Notes: generated by a model not told the origin, from the letters alone. DNA of 64,000 nucleotides from Streptomyces sp. L2 (GCF_004124325.1 NZ_QBDT01000001.1:2356001-2420000), one strand, 5' to 3'. Shown: positions 17,847 through 27,474, counted from the stretch's first letter. Translations and numbers: made by a program.

Positions 17847-18809
17847 ATGCTGAAGAACGTGGCCGCGGTGCTGCTGGACGGGGTGCACCCGTTCGAGCTG
17901 GGTGTGGTGTGCGAGGTGTTCGGGATCGACCGGAGCGACGAGGGGCTGCCGGTGTACGACTTCGCCGTGGTGAGTGCCGAGGGCCCCGCCCTGGGCACTC
18001 ACTGCGGGTTCACCGTGCACACGCCGCACGGACTGGAGCGGCTGGAGGAGGCCGATCTGATCGCGGTGCCGGCCGGTGACACGTACGCGACGCGGGAGTA
18101 CCCGGAGGAGATGCTGGACGCGCTGCGGCGGGCCGTCGGCCGCGGGGCGCGGGTGCTCAGCGTCTGCTCCGGGGTGTTCGTGCTGGCCGCCGCCGGCCTG
18201 CTGGACGGGCGGCGCTGCGCGGTGCACTGGCACCACGCCGAACAGCTCGCCCGGCGCTTCCCGCGGGTCGAGGTCGAGCCGGACGTGCTGTACGTCGACG
18301 AGGACCCGGTGATCACGTCCGCCGGCACCGCCGCCGGGATCGACGCCTGTCTGCACCTGGTGCGCAAGGAGCAGGGCCCGGAGGTGGCCAACAAGATCGC
18401 CCGGCGGATGGTCGTACCGCCGCACCGGGACGGCGGGCAGGCGCAGTACATCGAGCGGCCGCTACCCAAGGGGCCGTGCGACACCGTCGGGGAGGTGCTC
18501 GCCTGGATGGAGGGGAACCTCGACCAGGAGGTCACCGTCGACCAGTTGGCCGCCCGCGCCCACATGGCCCCGCGCACCTTCGCCCGCCGGTTCCAGCAGG
18601 AGACGGGGACCACCCCGTACCGCTGGATCCTGCGCCAGCGGGTGCTGCTGGCGCAGGAGTTGCTGGAGCGGACGGACGAGACCGTGGACGCGATCGCCGG
18701 GCGGACCGGCTTCGGTACGGCGGCCGCGCTGCGCCACCACTTCGTCGGCGTGCTCGGCACCACCCCGCAGGCCTACCGGCGCGCGTTCCGGGGCCCGCGG
18801 GCCGCCTGA
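17847..18809 (+). CDS. nrdS: AraC-family regulator with DJ-1/PfpI-like domain (NrdS)
   Basis: A 320-residue GlxA-type protein. The N-terminal class I glutamine amidotransferase-like domain (about 1-185) contains VLSVCSGVFVLAAAGLLDG with a nucleophile-elbow cysteine. The C-terminal AraC double helix-turn-helix (about 220-318) contains LAARAHMAPRTFARRFQQE and AIAGRTGFGTAAALRHHF. In S. coelicolor the third gene of the nrdABS operon is an AraC-like gene named nrdS, and this one occupies the same place about 270 bases after nrdB. Its ligand and targets are not evident. I chose ATG 17847 over an in-frame upstream codon because the domain begins right there. Confidence 0.87.
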   Translation: MLKNVAAVLLDGVHPFELGVVCEVFGIDRSDEGLPVYDFAVVSAEGPALGTHCGFTVHTPHGLERLEEADLIAVPAGDTYATREYPEEMLDALRRAVGRGARVLSVCSGVFVLAAAGLLDGRRCAVHWHHAEQLARRFPRVEVEPDVLYVDEDPVITSAGTAAGIDACLHLVRKEQGPEVANKIARRMVVPPHRDGGQAQYIERPLPKGPCDTVGEVLAWMEGNLDQEVTVDQLAARAHMAPRTFARRFQQETGTTPYRWILRQRVLLAQELLERTDETVDAIAGRTGFGTAAALRHHFVGVLGTTPQAYRRAFRGPRAA

Positions 18810-18833
18810 ACACGCGCCGGCGGGCATGGGCGC

Positions 18834-20204
18834 CTACCAGGGCCGCGCCGTCAGCAGCAGCTTGTGCGGCCGCAGCGTGATGCCCACCCGGGTGCTGTCG
18901 TTCGATCCGCCGACCTGCTCGAACCGGTACTTCGCCGAGACCGCCGCGGTGATCAGGCTCAGCTGGGTCATCGAGAAGTGGTCGCTGGGGCACTTGCGGT
19001 TGCCCACGCTGAACGGGCTCATCGCGTACTTCGGCACCTCCCCCGCCCGCTCGGGCAGCCAGCGGTCCGGGTCGAAGTCGAGGTGGCGGGCGTACGAGCG
19101 GGGGTCGCGCTGGACGGCGTACGGGCTGTAGACGATGTCCGCCCCGGCCGGAATGCGATAGCCACCGAGCGCGGTGTCGGTCACCGCCCGCCGCGTGAGA
19201 ATCCATACGGCGGGACGCAACCGCATCGCCTCGACGACGACATTGTTGGTGTGCGTGAGCCGGCGCACGTGCTCGAATCCGACGGGTTGGCCGCCGGTCA
19301 CGGATTCGACCTCGGCGCGCACCTTCTCGGCGTGTTCAGGATGTGCCGCGAGCACCTCCAGCAGCCACATGATCGTGGAGGCGACTGTTTCGCTTCCCGG
19401 GGTGAGTATCGCGACCACCTGGTCGTGGATCTCCTGTTCCCCGATGGGCTCGCCATTGTCGTCCTTCGCCGCCAGCAATGCCGTCAGCAAATCGTCCGGC
19501 TTTTGACCAGATGCCCTGCGCTCGGCGACGATCTCGTCGACCAGCAGATGCAAATCGGCCAGTGCCCGGTTGAATTCGCGGTTGGCCGGGAACGGCAGCC
19601 GGTACAGCGGCCCGAGCGGGATCACCATCCGGCGGTACATCCCGCGGAAGACGGTCGCGAGGTCGACGCTCAGCCGCTCGGCCCGCTCGTCCATGTACTC
19701 GCCGCGCAGCAGGCAGCGGGCCGCGATCCGCACGGCGACCCGGAACGACTCGGAGGTGCAGTCGATGGTCTCCCCCGGCCGCCAGCGCTCGGTCAGCGCG
19801 TGCGCCTCCTCCTCCATGACCGGCCCGTACGCGGGGATCGCGTCCTGCCGGAACGCCGGCTGGATGGTGCGCCGCTGGCGCCGGTGGCGCGGCCCGTTGG
19901 CGGTGGCCACGCCCTCCTTGCCGAGCAGGCCCTCCAGCGACTCCCACAGCGGTCCGTCGATCTTGTAATCGGTGCTGAGCGCGAGCGCGCCGGTCAGCTC
20001 CGGCGTGGTGACCGCGTACACCGTCTTGGGGCCGAGTTTCAGGCGCACGACGTCCCCGTGCTCCCGCAGCCCGGACATGAAGGCGAGCGGGTCGCGGACC
20101 AGTTTCAGGCCGTGTCCGAGGACCGGCACCGCGCCGCCCGCGAGGGGCGCCTCCCGCGGTGCGCACGTCTCCTCGGTCACGGGCTTCACAGACTCGACGG
20201 TCAT
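18834..20204 (-). CDS. cyp170A1: Cytochrome P450 CYP170A1 (albaflavenone synthase)
   Basis: A 456-residue P450. Key elements are the I-helix around ILTPGSET (about 266-273), the K-helix EAMR (325-328) and the heme loop FSVGNRKC with Cys405 as the axial thiolate. It resembles CYP170A1, which oxidises epi-isozizaene in two steps through albaflavenols to the sesquiterpene ketone albaflavenone. The start ATG overlaps the terpene synthase stop by four bases, so the pair is co-translated. CYP170A1 is also reported to have a moonlighting farnesene synthase site; the related acidic stretch here reads DDNGE (248-252). Confidence 0.92.
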   Translation of the reverse strand: MTVESVKPVTEETCAPREAPLAGGAVPVLGHGLKLVRDPLAFMSGLREHGDVVRLKLGPKTVYAVTTPELTGALALSTDYKIDGPLWESLEGLLGKEGVATANGPRHRRQRRTIQPAFRQDAIPAYGPVMEEEAHALTERWRPGETIDCTSESFRVAVRIAARCLLRGEYMDERAERLSVDLATVFRGMYRRMVIPLGPLYRLPFPANREFNRALADLHLLVDEIVAERRASGQKPDDLLTALLAAKDDNGEPIGEQEIHDQVVAILTPGSETVASTIMWLLEVLAAHPEHAEKVRAEVESVTGGQPVGFEHVRRLTHTNNVVVEAMRLRPAVWILTRRAVTDTALGGYRIPAGADIVYSPYAVQRDPRSYARHLDFDPDRWLPERAGEVPKYAMSPFSVGNRKCPSDHFSMTQLSLITAAVSAKYRFEQVGGSNDSTRVGITLRPHKLLLTARPW

Positions 20205-21292
20205 TTCTCACCTGCCGCTTCGTTGTTGACGTACGGGGGCGTGGACCGGTCGTCCCAGCTGTCGACCATGTACCGGCCGGACTCGTGGTGGAACCAGTAG
20301 ACGGAGCTGAACCAGTTCCGCATATTGCCGACGCAGGCGCGCACGGCGGCGCTCAGTTCCTTTCCGTACACCGTGCCGTCGGCGAGACGGTCGGCGAAGA
20401 GTAACGCGTCCTGTTCCGCGTCCAGGAATTCGCTGATGCATTCCTCGACCCGGCGCCGTACCGCGTCCACGGCTTCTTCCAGGGTCATTCCCTCATGGGT
20501 GACGAGGCTGATTCCGAGATTGTGCACCTCGTCGCCCGCTATTTCCTTCGGCAGCGAGCAGAGGTCGTTGTACCAGGCGGCGAATTCCTGGCTGAGCAAC
20601 GCCGGACGGCGATATGCCGGGTGTTTCCGCACGGCGTCCGGGAGTTCGCACCCGGCGCTCGGCTCCAGCAGGTCCGTCCATATCCAGTGCGCGAAGGTCA
20701 GGCGCCGCAGGGCGAGGTATTCCTCGACTCCGGGTATGTAGCCCTCGACGCGGTTGCGGAACTCGCGGTCGTACGCCTCGATCACCGCGTGGAAGTGCCG
20801 GGCGAAGCGGCGGCCCCAGGTGTGCGGCAGGAAGCCGTACAGCCGCAGCACGCCGTCCGCGAACCCGGCGACCAGCGGGTCCGGGTGGCGCAGGTGGTGC
20901 CGGGGGGCGTCGAGCGCGGTGTGCAGCCGGTACCTGAGCCGCCGCCAGTCCGCCGCCCGGCCGTGCACGATGTCGCGGTCGTGCCGGTCGTCCCAGACGA
21001 AGAACCAGGCGCTGTAGTCGGCGATGGCCTGCAGGACGTCGTCGGGGGCGCCCAGGTAGTACCCCGCCATGAGGTCCGTGTAGCACAGACCGTCGGCATA
21101 TTCCTCCACCTTGTCCGCCGGCATGAGCCGCTTTTCGAGCAGCCACAGCCGGGTCTTCTCCTGCAACTTGGGCCAATACGGGTGCAGTTGCCGAGGAAAG
21201 GCGGACTCGATCACCGGGAGTGCCAGCGAGGGTGGGACTACCGCCGTCGTAGGCGTCGATGTGGTGCCGTGTGGGAAAGCATGCACGTACAA
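20201..21292 (-). CDS. cyc1: Class I terpene cyclase, epi-isozizaene synthase
   Basis: A 363-residue all-alpha terpene synthase that cyclises farnesyl diphosphate to (+)-epi-isozizaene. The first metal-binding motif DDRHD is at 101-105 and the second, NDLCSLPKE (NSE triad), at 242-250; both are the same variants as in S. coelicolor epi-isozizaene synthase. A late R-Y pair (SGRYMV) is also in the expected place. It is the first gene of a two-gene operon with cyp170A1. The 264 bases upstream (21293-21556) hold its promoter and the def terminator and no other gene. Confidence 0.94.
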   Translation of the reverse strand: MYVHAFPHGTTSTPTTAVVPPSLALPVIESAFPRQLHPYWPKLQEKTRLWLLEKRLMPADKVEEYADGLCYTDLMAGYYLGAPDDVLQAIADYSAWFFVWDDRHDRDIVHGRAADWRRLRYRLHTALDAPRHHLRHPDPLVAGFADGVLRLYGFLPHTWGRRFARHFHAVIEAYDREFRNRVEGYIPGVEEYLALRRLTFAHWIWTDLLEPSAGCELPDAVRKHPAYRRPALLSQEFAAWYNDLCSLPKEIAGDEVHNLGISLVTHEGMTLEEAVDAVRRRVEECISEFLDAEQDALLFADRLADGTVYGKELSAAVRACVGNMRNWFSSVYWFHHESGRYMVDSWDDRSTPPYVNNEAAGEK

Positions 21293-21503
21293 ACCCCTCT
21301 CAGCCGCCAGGAGCGCACACCCCTACCGCTGTGCCGGACGTGCGCGTTGCGTATCCCCGCACTTACATTCAGCACCACAACTGACCGGTCTGGGAACGGA
21401 TTTGCTCCACTCACTACCCCAAGGTGCCGAGAAACCCCCCTTGTGTGACTGATTAACGAGCCCCAGGGGTACGGAACTGACCCGCCCGGCCCGGCAGTAC
21501 GAA

Positions 21504-21537
21504 GGCGCCCGGCCGGGAGGGATCCCGGCCGGGCGCC
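21504..21537 (-). terminator. Terminator hairpin after def
   Basis: A perfect 15-bp inverted repeat (GGCGCCCGGCCGGGA / TCCCGGCCGGGCGCC) with a four-base loop, placed about 20 bases beyond the def stop. Confidence 0.8.
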
Positions 21538-21556
21538 CCGGCGTCACACGTGTCCG

Positions 21557-22207
21557 CTAGTCGTTGGCGACCACGGGGTAGCGTGGCTCGTTCTCGGCCA
21601 TCTGCCGCAGCGCGTCCTTGCGGTCGCGCTTGGACAGCCGGTCGATGTACAGGTAGCCGTAGAGGTGGTCGGTCTCGTGCTGCAAACAGCGCGCGAAGTA
21701 CCCGGTGCCGCGCACCTTGACCGGGTTGCCCTTCTCATCCTGGCCGGTCACCTCGGCGTAGTCGGGACGCGCGAGCGGGGCGTACGCCGTCGGGACGGAC
21801 AGGCAGCCCTCGTTGCTGTCGTCGAGGCTGCGCCGCTCGGCCGGCAGGTCGACCAGCCTGGGGTTGCAGACCACGCCGACGTGCCGGGCGCCGTTGTCGT
21901 CCTGGCAGTCGTAGACGAAGACCTTCAGACCGACGCCGATCTGGTTGGCGGCCAGACCCACGCCCTCGGCGGTGCGCTGGCTGGCGAACATGTCGGCGAC
22001 CAGCTGCTGAAGCTCCTCGCCGAACTCGGTGACGTCCCCGCACTCCGTGTGCAGCACCGGGTTGCCGACGACCGTGATCGGCCGCGAGGTGCCACGCTCC
22101 CGCCAGCCGGCCTCGCGCTCCTCGCAGTCCTCCGTGTCGACGACGTACCCCTCGTCATCCACGGGGAGCACGCCCACGTGCTGCTGATCGGTGTCCTGCT
22201 GCGCCAT
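21557..22207 (-). CDS. def: Peptide deformylase
   Basis: A 216-residue metalloenzyme that removes the N-formyl group from nascent proteins. All three signature motifs are present: [10 protein letters not shown] (motif I, about 96-105), EGCLSVP (motif II, metal-binding Cys, about 146-152) and QHETDHLYG (motif III, HExxH-type ligands, about 188-196). The N-terminal 45 residues are an acidic extension longer than in E. coli Def. I chose ATG 22207 because AGGAAGG lies about 11 bases upstream. The preceding intergenic stretch holds dispersed repeat B. It is a single-gene unit ending at a strong hairpin. Confidence 0.93.
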   Translation of the reverse strand: MAQQDTDQQHVGVLPVDDEGYVVDTEDCEEREAGWRERGTSRPITVVGNPVLHTECGDVTEFGEELQQLVADMFASQRTAEGVGLAANQIGVGLKVFVYDCQDDNGARHVGVVCNPRLVDLPAERRSLDDSNEGCLSVPTAYAPLARPDYAEVTGQDEKGNPVKVRGTGYFARCLQHETDHLYGYLYIDRLSKRDRKDALRQMAENEPRYPVVAND

Positions 22208-22269
22208 GACCGACGTACGCCTTCCTGCACAAAAAACGAGGTGAAGTTGCTGATACAGGGTACGTGGAC

Positions 22270-22330
22270 GCGCCCCATAGGGGCGCGGGACTGTGCCGAT
22301 GTGCGGCTCCGCCGCGTGGGCGCGACCAAC
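22270..22330 (+). repeat. Dispersed intergenic repeat, copy B
   Basis: Sixty-one bases matching copy A (13259-13318) over nearly their whole length, including GTGCGGCTCCGCCGCGTGGG. It is located between the def start and the stop of the next upstream gene. Confidence 0.75.
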
Positions 22331-22360
22331 CACGACGGCGCCGCACCCGGCATCGAAAGC

Positions 22361-23341
22361 TCAGCAAACCTCTTCGAGATCCCGCCAGTCCCGGGAGTCA
22401 GGACTATCCGCCACCCACCCATCCAGCAACCCCCGAACCAGCGAAGCCGGCGCAGCCACCCCGCACTCCCGCTCAGGAACCCACAGCTGCCCGTCCGTGC
22501 GGTGCCCCAGCGGCCCCGGATGCCCCGGCTCACTGTGGTCGTGGGGGTCCAGGTGCACCCCGTCGCCCTCGTCCGACGGCATCCGGGACTCGCTGCACAT
22601 CCGGCACAGCAGCCGCACCGAGGACGACCAGTCCTCCGCCGCGAACCCGGCGTCGGCCGCCAGCTGCTCCAGCGCGTCGCGGTCCGCCTCGGTCGCCGCC
22701 TCCAGCAGCACCACCCAGGTCGGCACGGGCGAGGGCGCCCACAGCTCGATCTCGTCGAACACCGGGTAGGTGTGCCCGGCGGACGTCGTGCGCTCGCCGT
22801 GCGGGACCCCGTCGTGCAGCACGACCTCTCCCCAGCGGCGCCCGGAGGAGGGCAGCGGGATGGACAGCACCTCCATCCGCGCGGGGTCCAGCCTGCGGCC
22901 CCACACGACCTCGGCCTCGCCCTCCGGGGACAGCCGTACGGCCGCGCTGCCCAGGTCCATGCCGAGGGGCTCACCGGGCGCGGTGGTCCCACCGGGCACC
23001 TTGAGGCCGTACGCCTGCCAGGCGCGGCGGGCCAGCGGCCAGTCCTGCAGGGCGGTCGCGGCGATGCCCACGTTCCACCAGTCGGGGGCGCCGGCCTCCC
23101 GGTCGAGCAGAGCGACCGCGCGCAGTCCGGCGGCGCGCGCCTGCTCCCAGTCGTGCCGGAACTTGTGCAGCAGCGCCAGGTTGAACCAGGACTCCGACAG
23201 CCAGGGTTCCAGGTCGGCGGCGCGGGTCAGCAGCTCGCCCGCGTCCTCGTACCGGCCGTCGCCGATGAGCGTGAACGCCCGGTCGGTGGCCTGCCGCCAG
23301 GAGGCGGAGGGCCGGTGCCGTCCCTTGCCGAAGATCCTCAC
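22361..23341 (-). CDS. Tetratricopeptide-like conserved hypothetical protein
   Basis: A 326-residue soluble protein. Residues about 20-110 contain two TPR-like helical pairs (RYEDAGELLTRAADLEP and WFNLALLHKFRHDWEQARAAG), and the remaining 200 residues are a mixed alpha/beta domain with no signature I know. That region has a Cys pair (LLCRMC) and a His/Asp-rich segment HLDPHDH near 275-285 that could bind a metal. The GTG at 23341 is chosen because upstream codons run into a repetitive low-complexity stretch; a GGCGGGAA sequence precedes it. Function unknown. Confidence 0.78.
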   Translation of the reverse strand: MRIFGKGRHRPSASWRQATDRAFTLIGDGRYEDAGELLTRAADLEPWLSESWFNLALLHKFRHDWEQARAAGLRAVALLDREAGAPDWWNVGIAATALQDWPLARRAWQAYGLKVPGGTTAPGEPLGMDLGSAAVRLSPEGEAEVVWGRRLDPARMEVLSIPLPSSGRRWGEVVLHDGVPHGERTTSAGHTYPVFDEIELWAPSPVPTWVVLLEAATEADRDALEQLAADAGFAAEDWSSSVRLLCRMCSESRMPSDEGDGVHLDPHDHSEPGHPGPLGHRTDGQLWVPERECGVAAPASLVRGLLDGWVADSPDSRDWRDLEEVC

Positions 23342-23498
23342 GATTCCCGCCTGCCAGTTCCAGTTTCCACACCTTGGGCTGGCTTGTGCCCCCGAACACC
23401 ATCTCCCTCGCATCCAACCACGTACGACGGGACGGGCGCTCATTACCCATGGGTTACCCAGCCTGCTCCCACGGGCCACCGTGCCTGCTCCCATGGGA

Positions 23499-24728
23499 CT
23501 ACCCCGCCCGCGGCATGGTCAGCCGGTCCCGGGCGAGGACGCGGGCCAGTGCGTCCACGACGTCCGGAGCGTAATCCGCGGCGGTGGCCAGGCGCAGCTC
23601 CTCCAGGGCCGTCAGGGGTCCCTCGGGGTCGGCGTCGCGGGCCTTCTCCTCGTAGGCGTTCACCGCGCGCACGATCCGCGCGGCGACCGGCTGCTCCCGG
23701 TAGGGGTCGGCCTGCCGCTCCACGACGACGGCGACCTCGGCGTCCACCCCGGTCTGCCGTACGACCGCGCCGCCGAGGAGCGCGATGCGGCGCTGCTCCT
23801 GCGCCGGGAGGCCGGCGGTGGCCCCGGCCGGGACCGGGTCGAGGAGGCTGAGCTGGCCGATGTCGTGCATGAGGGCCGCGTACTCCAGGACGGTCAGTTC
23901 GGGCCGGCTCAGGCCCAGGTCCCGGCCGACGGCCAGGCCGAGGGCGGCGACGCGGCGGGCGTGCCCGGTGGGGGTGTAGCCGGCTATCTCGGTGGCCCGC
24001 GCGAGGGACGCGATGGTCTGCCGGTAGGTGGCGCGTACGGCGGCGTACCGGCGGATCGACAGCTGGGTGAGCAGCAGGGGCAGGCAGAACACTGGCAGGG
24101 CCCAGAGGCCGACGACGGCGACCCCGAGCGCGATGACGGCGCCGGTGGCGCACACGGCGGACCCGATGCCGTACAGCCCGCGCAGTTCGTCGCGGAGCAG
24201 CGGGAGGAACGGCCAGCGCGTGCGGGAGTGGGCGAGGGCGGCGGCGAGCACGGCGTCGCACAGGGCGGTGAGCAGCAGGAGCGCGACGAGCAGCAGGGCG
24301 TAGGCGTGACCGCTCCAGCGGTCGAACCCGCCCCGGTTGTAGAGGGGTTGGAAGCAGACGGCGGCGAAGCCGACGGTGAGGACGCGGCGGGCGAGATGGT
24401 CGAGGGTCGGGCTGCTGCCGCGCCAGATGTGCGGCACGCTGCCGAGCAGGGAGGCGGCGAGGACGACAGTGACCACCTGGGTCGCGCCGTGCAGGGTGGG
24501 CTGTCCGGCGTCGGCGCCCAGCAGCGCGTACGACAGCGAGCCGGCGGTGCCGAGGGGCGCGGCCTGACGGGGCCGGTCCCCGGTCCAGCGGGTCAGCTCG
24601 CCGACGGCGATGAGCACGCCGAAGGCGAGCGCGATGCCGCCCTGCTCGACGCCGCACCACAGGACGGCGGCGAGGCAGGCGGCGGCCGTGAGCGCGGCGC
24701 AGGCGTGGATGAGCCGCAGCGGCGTCAC
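23499..24728 (-). CDS. Membrane HD-domain protein, degenerate HD-GYP partner
   Basis: A 409-residue protein with about seven hydrophobic helices in the first 250 residues and a C-terminal HD domain. The HD core is recognisable (GHARRVAALG, then LMHDIGQLS), but the downstream half is diverged and the GYP loop that defines cyclic-di-GMP phosphodiesterases is missing. It overlaps the preceding HD-GYP gene by four bases (GTGA), and the shared layout suggests a duplication in which this copy lost catalytic residues. It may bind a nucleotide or form a heteromer with its neighbour. That is inference. Confidence 0.83.
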   Translation of the reverse strand: MTPLRLIHACAALTAAACLAAVLWCGVEQGGIALAFGVLIAVGELTRWTGDRPRQAAPLGTAGSLSYALLGADAGQPTLHGATQVVTVVLAASLLGSVPHIWRGSSPTLDHLARRVLTVGFAAVCFQPLYNRGGFDRWSGHAYALLLVALLLLTALCDAVLAAALAHSRTRWPFLPLLRDELRGLYGIGSAVCATGAVIALGVAVVGLWALPVFCLPLLLTQLSIRRYAAVRATYRQTIASLARATEIAGYTPTGHARRVAALGLAVGRDLGLSRPELTVLEYAALMHDIGQLSLLDPVPAGATAGLPAQEQRRIALLGGAVVRQTGVDAEVAVVVERQADPYREQPVAARIVRAVNAYEEKARDADPEGPLTALEELRLATAADYAPDVVDALARVLARDRLTMPRAG

Positions 24729-26032
24729 CGGGGTGCCCCGGTGGTGCTGGTGTCCGCGCGCGCCGCGGGAACGGCGCCCGGCGGCTCGTCGGCGGTGACG
24801 GCGGGGTGCCAGCCGTACCGGTCGAGGGCGCGGGTGAGGGCGGTGACCACGCGCGGGTCGAACTGGGTCCCGGCGCACCGCTCCAGTTCGGCGAGCGCCG
24901 TCTCGACGGGCCGGGCGCGGCTGTAGGAGCGGGTGGAGGTCATGGCGTCGAAGACGTCGGCGACGGCGACGATCCGGGCGCACTCGGGGATCTGGGTGCC
25001 GACGAGGCCGTACGGGTAGCCGCTGCCGTCGAGCCGTTCGTGGTGGTGCAGGATCGCCGCGCGGGCCTCGCCGAGGAAGGAGATGCCGCGCACCATCTCG
25101 TGGCCGTACTCGGGGTGGAGTTCGATGATCCGCCGTTCCTCGGGGGTGAGCGGCCCGTTCTTGCGGAGCAGCCGGGTGGGCACGCCGAGCTTCCCGACGT
25201 CGTGCAGGATGCCGGCGAAGCGGAGCACTTCGACGCGTTCGCCGTCCATGCCGAGTTCGCGGGCGATCAGCACGGAGGCGTGGCCGACGCGTTCGCTGTG
25301 GCCGCGGGTGTAGCCGTCCTTGATGTCGACGGCCTGGACGAGTGCGCGGATGGTGGCCTGGTGGGCGGCGCGTTCGCGGTGGTACTGGGCGAACACCCAG
25401 CAGGAGACGCACATCGGCAGCAACACGAGCAGCGCGGAGACCGGGCCGTAGGGGCTGCGCCAGAGCACGGCCATCATCAGTCCGGCGAGTCCGTGCACGG
25501 CGACCGGGGCGAGGGAGCGGGAGAGCAGTCCGCGCCAGGCCCGCCGGGCCGGCACGCCGACGGCGAGCACGAGGATGCCGCCGTCGAGTGCGGCGAGCAC
25601 CAGGCAGAAGGCGAGGACGGCCGCGCCGGCGGGCACGAGGACGTACGGGAAGGCGGGCGCGACGACGGCGTCCCGGCCGCCGAGCGCCCAGTGCACCCGG
25701 GCTGCGGCCCAGACGGCGAGCACCTGTTCGGCGGTCCGCCACACCCGCCGCACGGGCGCCTCGCGGGGTCCGGCCGGCGGGAGCAGGGCGGCGGGCAGCG
25801 GGACGAGGGCGGCGGCCGGCGGGGGCAGCAGGAAGGCTCCGGCGAGCAGGACGGGGTAGAACGTGCCGCCGGCGCGGCGTCGTACGACGTGTTCGCAGGC
25901 CGCGTACAGCGCGGCGAGCAGCGCGAGCGCCCACCAGCGCGTGTGGGTGCCCGGGAGCGGCCACAGGCAGCAGCCGGCCGGCAGGGCGACACAGGCCACG
26001 TAGGCGCGCGCGCGTGCCGGAACCGCCTCCAT
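24725..26032 (-). CDS. Membrane-anchored HD-GYP phosphohydrolase
   Basis: A 435-residue protein with six to seven N-terminal transmembrane helices (about 1-215) and a cytoplasmic HD-GYP domain (about 230-410). Catalytic motifs are intact: GHSERVGHAS, ILHDVGKLGVP with the metal-binding His-Asp pair, HPEYGHEMV, HHHERLDGSGYPYGL carrying the GYP signature, and VADVFDAMTSTR. It is a candidate cyclic-di-GMP or related nucleotide phosphodiesterase. It is first in a two-gene unit with the degenerate HD gene. A 148-base gap with a short direct repeat (GCTCAGGACTCC) separates it from rsrA. Confidence 0.87.
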   Translation of the reverse strand: MEAVPARARAYVACVALPAGCCLWPLPGTHTRWWALALLAALYAACEHVVRRRAGGTFYPVLLAGAFLLPPPAAALVPLPAALLPPAGPREAPVRRVWRTAEQVLAVWAAARVHWALGGRDAVVAPAFPYVLVPAGAAVLAFCLVLAALDGGILVLAVGVPARRAWRGLLSRSLAPVAVHGLAGLMMAVLWRSPYGPVSALLVLLPMCVSCWVFAQYHRERAAHQATIRALVQAVDIKDGYTRGHSERVGHASVLIARELGMDGERVEVLRFAGILHDVGKLGVPTRLLRKNGPLTPEERRIIELHPEYGHEMVRGISFLGEARAAILHHHERLDGSGYPYGLVGTQIPECARIVAVADVFDAMTSTRSYSRARPVETALAELERCAGTQFDPRVVTALTRALDRYGWHPAVTADEPPGAVPAARADTSTTGAPR

Positions 26033-26180
26033 CGCACCTCCCCCGACCGTGCCTGTCAGGCTCGGAGCCTAGGACGGGAACCGGGGGTGCGGGGCGTATG
26101 AGCCGAGGATTAGCGCATTCGGGTGACGGGTCCCCGTGCGGGGCCCCGGCTGGGGTCGCTCAGGACTCCCGGAGCGGCGC

Positions 26181-26483
26181 TCAGGACTCCTGGGGTGTGG
26201 CCGTCACGTCGTGGTCCGGCACGGCCTGGCCGGAGCGGATCAGGTCGAGCCGCCCCATGACCTTGGCGCGCAGGTCGGCCGGTACGTCGTCGTGCCCGCA
26301 GCAGCGCTTGACCAGCTTCTTCACGGCCTGCTCCAGGCCGTACTTCTCCAGGCACGGCGAGCATTCCTCGAAGTGGTGCTGGAACTTGTCGCGATCGACG
26401 TCCGGCATCTCGCTGTCGAGGAACTCGTACAGATGGTCGAGGACCTCACTGCAGTCCGTCTCGTGCGGCTCTCCGCAGCTCAT
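26181..26483 (-). CDS. rsrA: Redox-sensing anti-sigma factor RsrA
   Basis: A 100-residue zinc-binding anti-sigma protein (ZAS family). Cysteines occur at 3, 11, 41, 44, 61 and 62, with His37 forming the H-X3-C-X2-C zinc motif; these are the same positions as in S. coelicolor RsrA. Under thiol oxidation the zinc is lost, a disulfide involving Cys11 and Cys44 forms, and sigma-R is released. The start overlaps the sigR stop by four bases, fixing a 1:1 translational link between the sigma factor and its antagonist. Confidence 0.96.
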   Translation of the reverse strand: MSCGEPHETDCSEVLDHLYEFLDSEMPDVDRDKFQHHFEECSPCLEKYGLEQAVKKLVKRCCGHDDVPADLRAKVMGRLDLIRSGQAVPDHDVTATPQES

Positions 26484-27382
26484 GAGCCCGAGCCTTTCGC
26501 TTCGTTCGACTCTCCCGCGCCGGCCGGGACCAGTCCGCGCTCACGGGCGTAGTCCTCCAGCATGCCGCGCAGCTGGCGGCGGCCCCGGTGCAGCCGGGAC
26601 ATCACCGTACCGATGGGTGTCCCCATGATGTCCGCGATCTCCTTGTACGCAAAGCCCTCTACGTCCGCGAGGTAGACGGCGATGCGGAACTCCTCGGGGA
26701 TCGCCTGCAGCGCTTCCTTCACGTCCGAGTCGGGCAGGTGGTCCAGCGCCTGCGACTCGGCGGAGCGCAGACCCGTCGACATGTGCGACTCGGCACGCGC
26801 GAGCTGCCAGTCCTCGATCTCCTCCGCCGCGCTGCGCTGGGGCTCGCGCTGCTTCTTGCGGTAGGAGTTGATGAAGGTGTTGGTCAGGATCCGGTACAGC
26901 CACGCCTTGAGGTTGGTGCCCTCGCGGAACTGGTGGAAGGACGCGTACGCCTTGGCGTAGGTCTCCTGCACCAGGTCCTCGGCGTCGGCCGGGTTGCGCG
27001 TCATGCGCAGCGCGGCCGAGTACATCTGGTCGAGGAATTCGAGCGCGTCCCGTTCGAAGCGCGCGGTGCGCTCCGCGCTCGACTCCGGGCTGTCGCCCCG
27101 GCCCTCGGGCAGCTCCGCCTGGCCGTTGTCGGTCCCTGCGTCGGTACCGGGAACCGGACCCACCTCCTCCAGTGTGGTCGTGGGACCGAAGCCGACCCCA
27201 CTCGAATCGGAGGATAGACGACGATCCGTCCCCGCCGCCCCTCGAATAGGCGCGGTCTTGGCCGCGTGCAGCACCGTCCAGTCCAGGTCGGTACGGCTGC
27301 TGCGGGGCGAATCAGGCGCCGCCGGGCGTAGCCCGTCCACGGGGTGGTGGCGGGTGACGGGCGGGCAGGCGGTCGAACCCAT
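26480..27382 (-). CDS. sigR: ECF sigma factor SigR (long form SigR' start shown; short form starts at 27163)
   Basis: An ECF sigma factor that directs the thiol-oxidative stress regulon. Region 2 ([19 protein letters not shown]) and region 4 ([23 protein letters not shown]) are clear. Two starts are supported. GTG at 27161-27163 gives 227 residues, the length of S. coelicolor sigma-R, with GGAGGAG just upstream. ATG at 27380-27382 gives 300 residues and follows AGGAGAGGAAG, downstream of a perfect sigma-R promoter. The long product would be the autoinduced, unstable SigR' known in S. coelicolor. The long start is well supported by its ribosome binding site, though the N-terminal extension is unstructured. 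A TATCCT at 27211-27216 (minus strand) could be the -10 of the housekeeping promoter for the short form. Confidence 0.94.
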   Translation of the reverse strand: MGSTACPPVTRHHPVDGLRPAAPDSPRSSRTDLDWTVLHAAKTAPIRGAAGTDRRLSSDSSGVGFGPTTTLEEVGPVPGTDAGTDNGQAELPEGRGDSPESSAERTARFERDALEFLDQMYSAALRMTRNPADAEDLVQETYAKAYASFHQFREGTNLKAWLYRILTNTFINSYRKKQREPQRSAAEEIEDWQLARAESHMSTGLRSAESQALDHLPDSDVKEALQAIPEEFRIAVYLADVEGFAYKEIADIMGTPIGTVMSRLHRGRRQLRGMLEDYARERGLVPAGAGESNEAKGSGS

Positions 27383-27442
27383 GCGGCGGACTTCCTCTCC
27401 TACGACGTCGGTGCCGGTGCCTCAGCACGTCTTGTCCGCCAC

Positions 27443-27468
27443 AACAGCGTGCCGCCGCCCGGCATTCC
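27443..27468 (-). promoter_or_regulatory. Sigma-R-dependent promoter sigRp2
   Basis: On the minus strand: GGAAT (27464-27468), exactly 18 bases, then GTT (27443-27445). This is the consensus sigma-R promoter. Transcription would start near 27436, about 55 bases before the ATG of the long SigR' form, giving positive feedback. The elements lie beside and slightly inside the end region of the upstream hydrolase gene. Confidence 0.92.
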
Positions 27469-27474
27469 CGGGGG

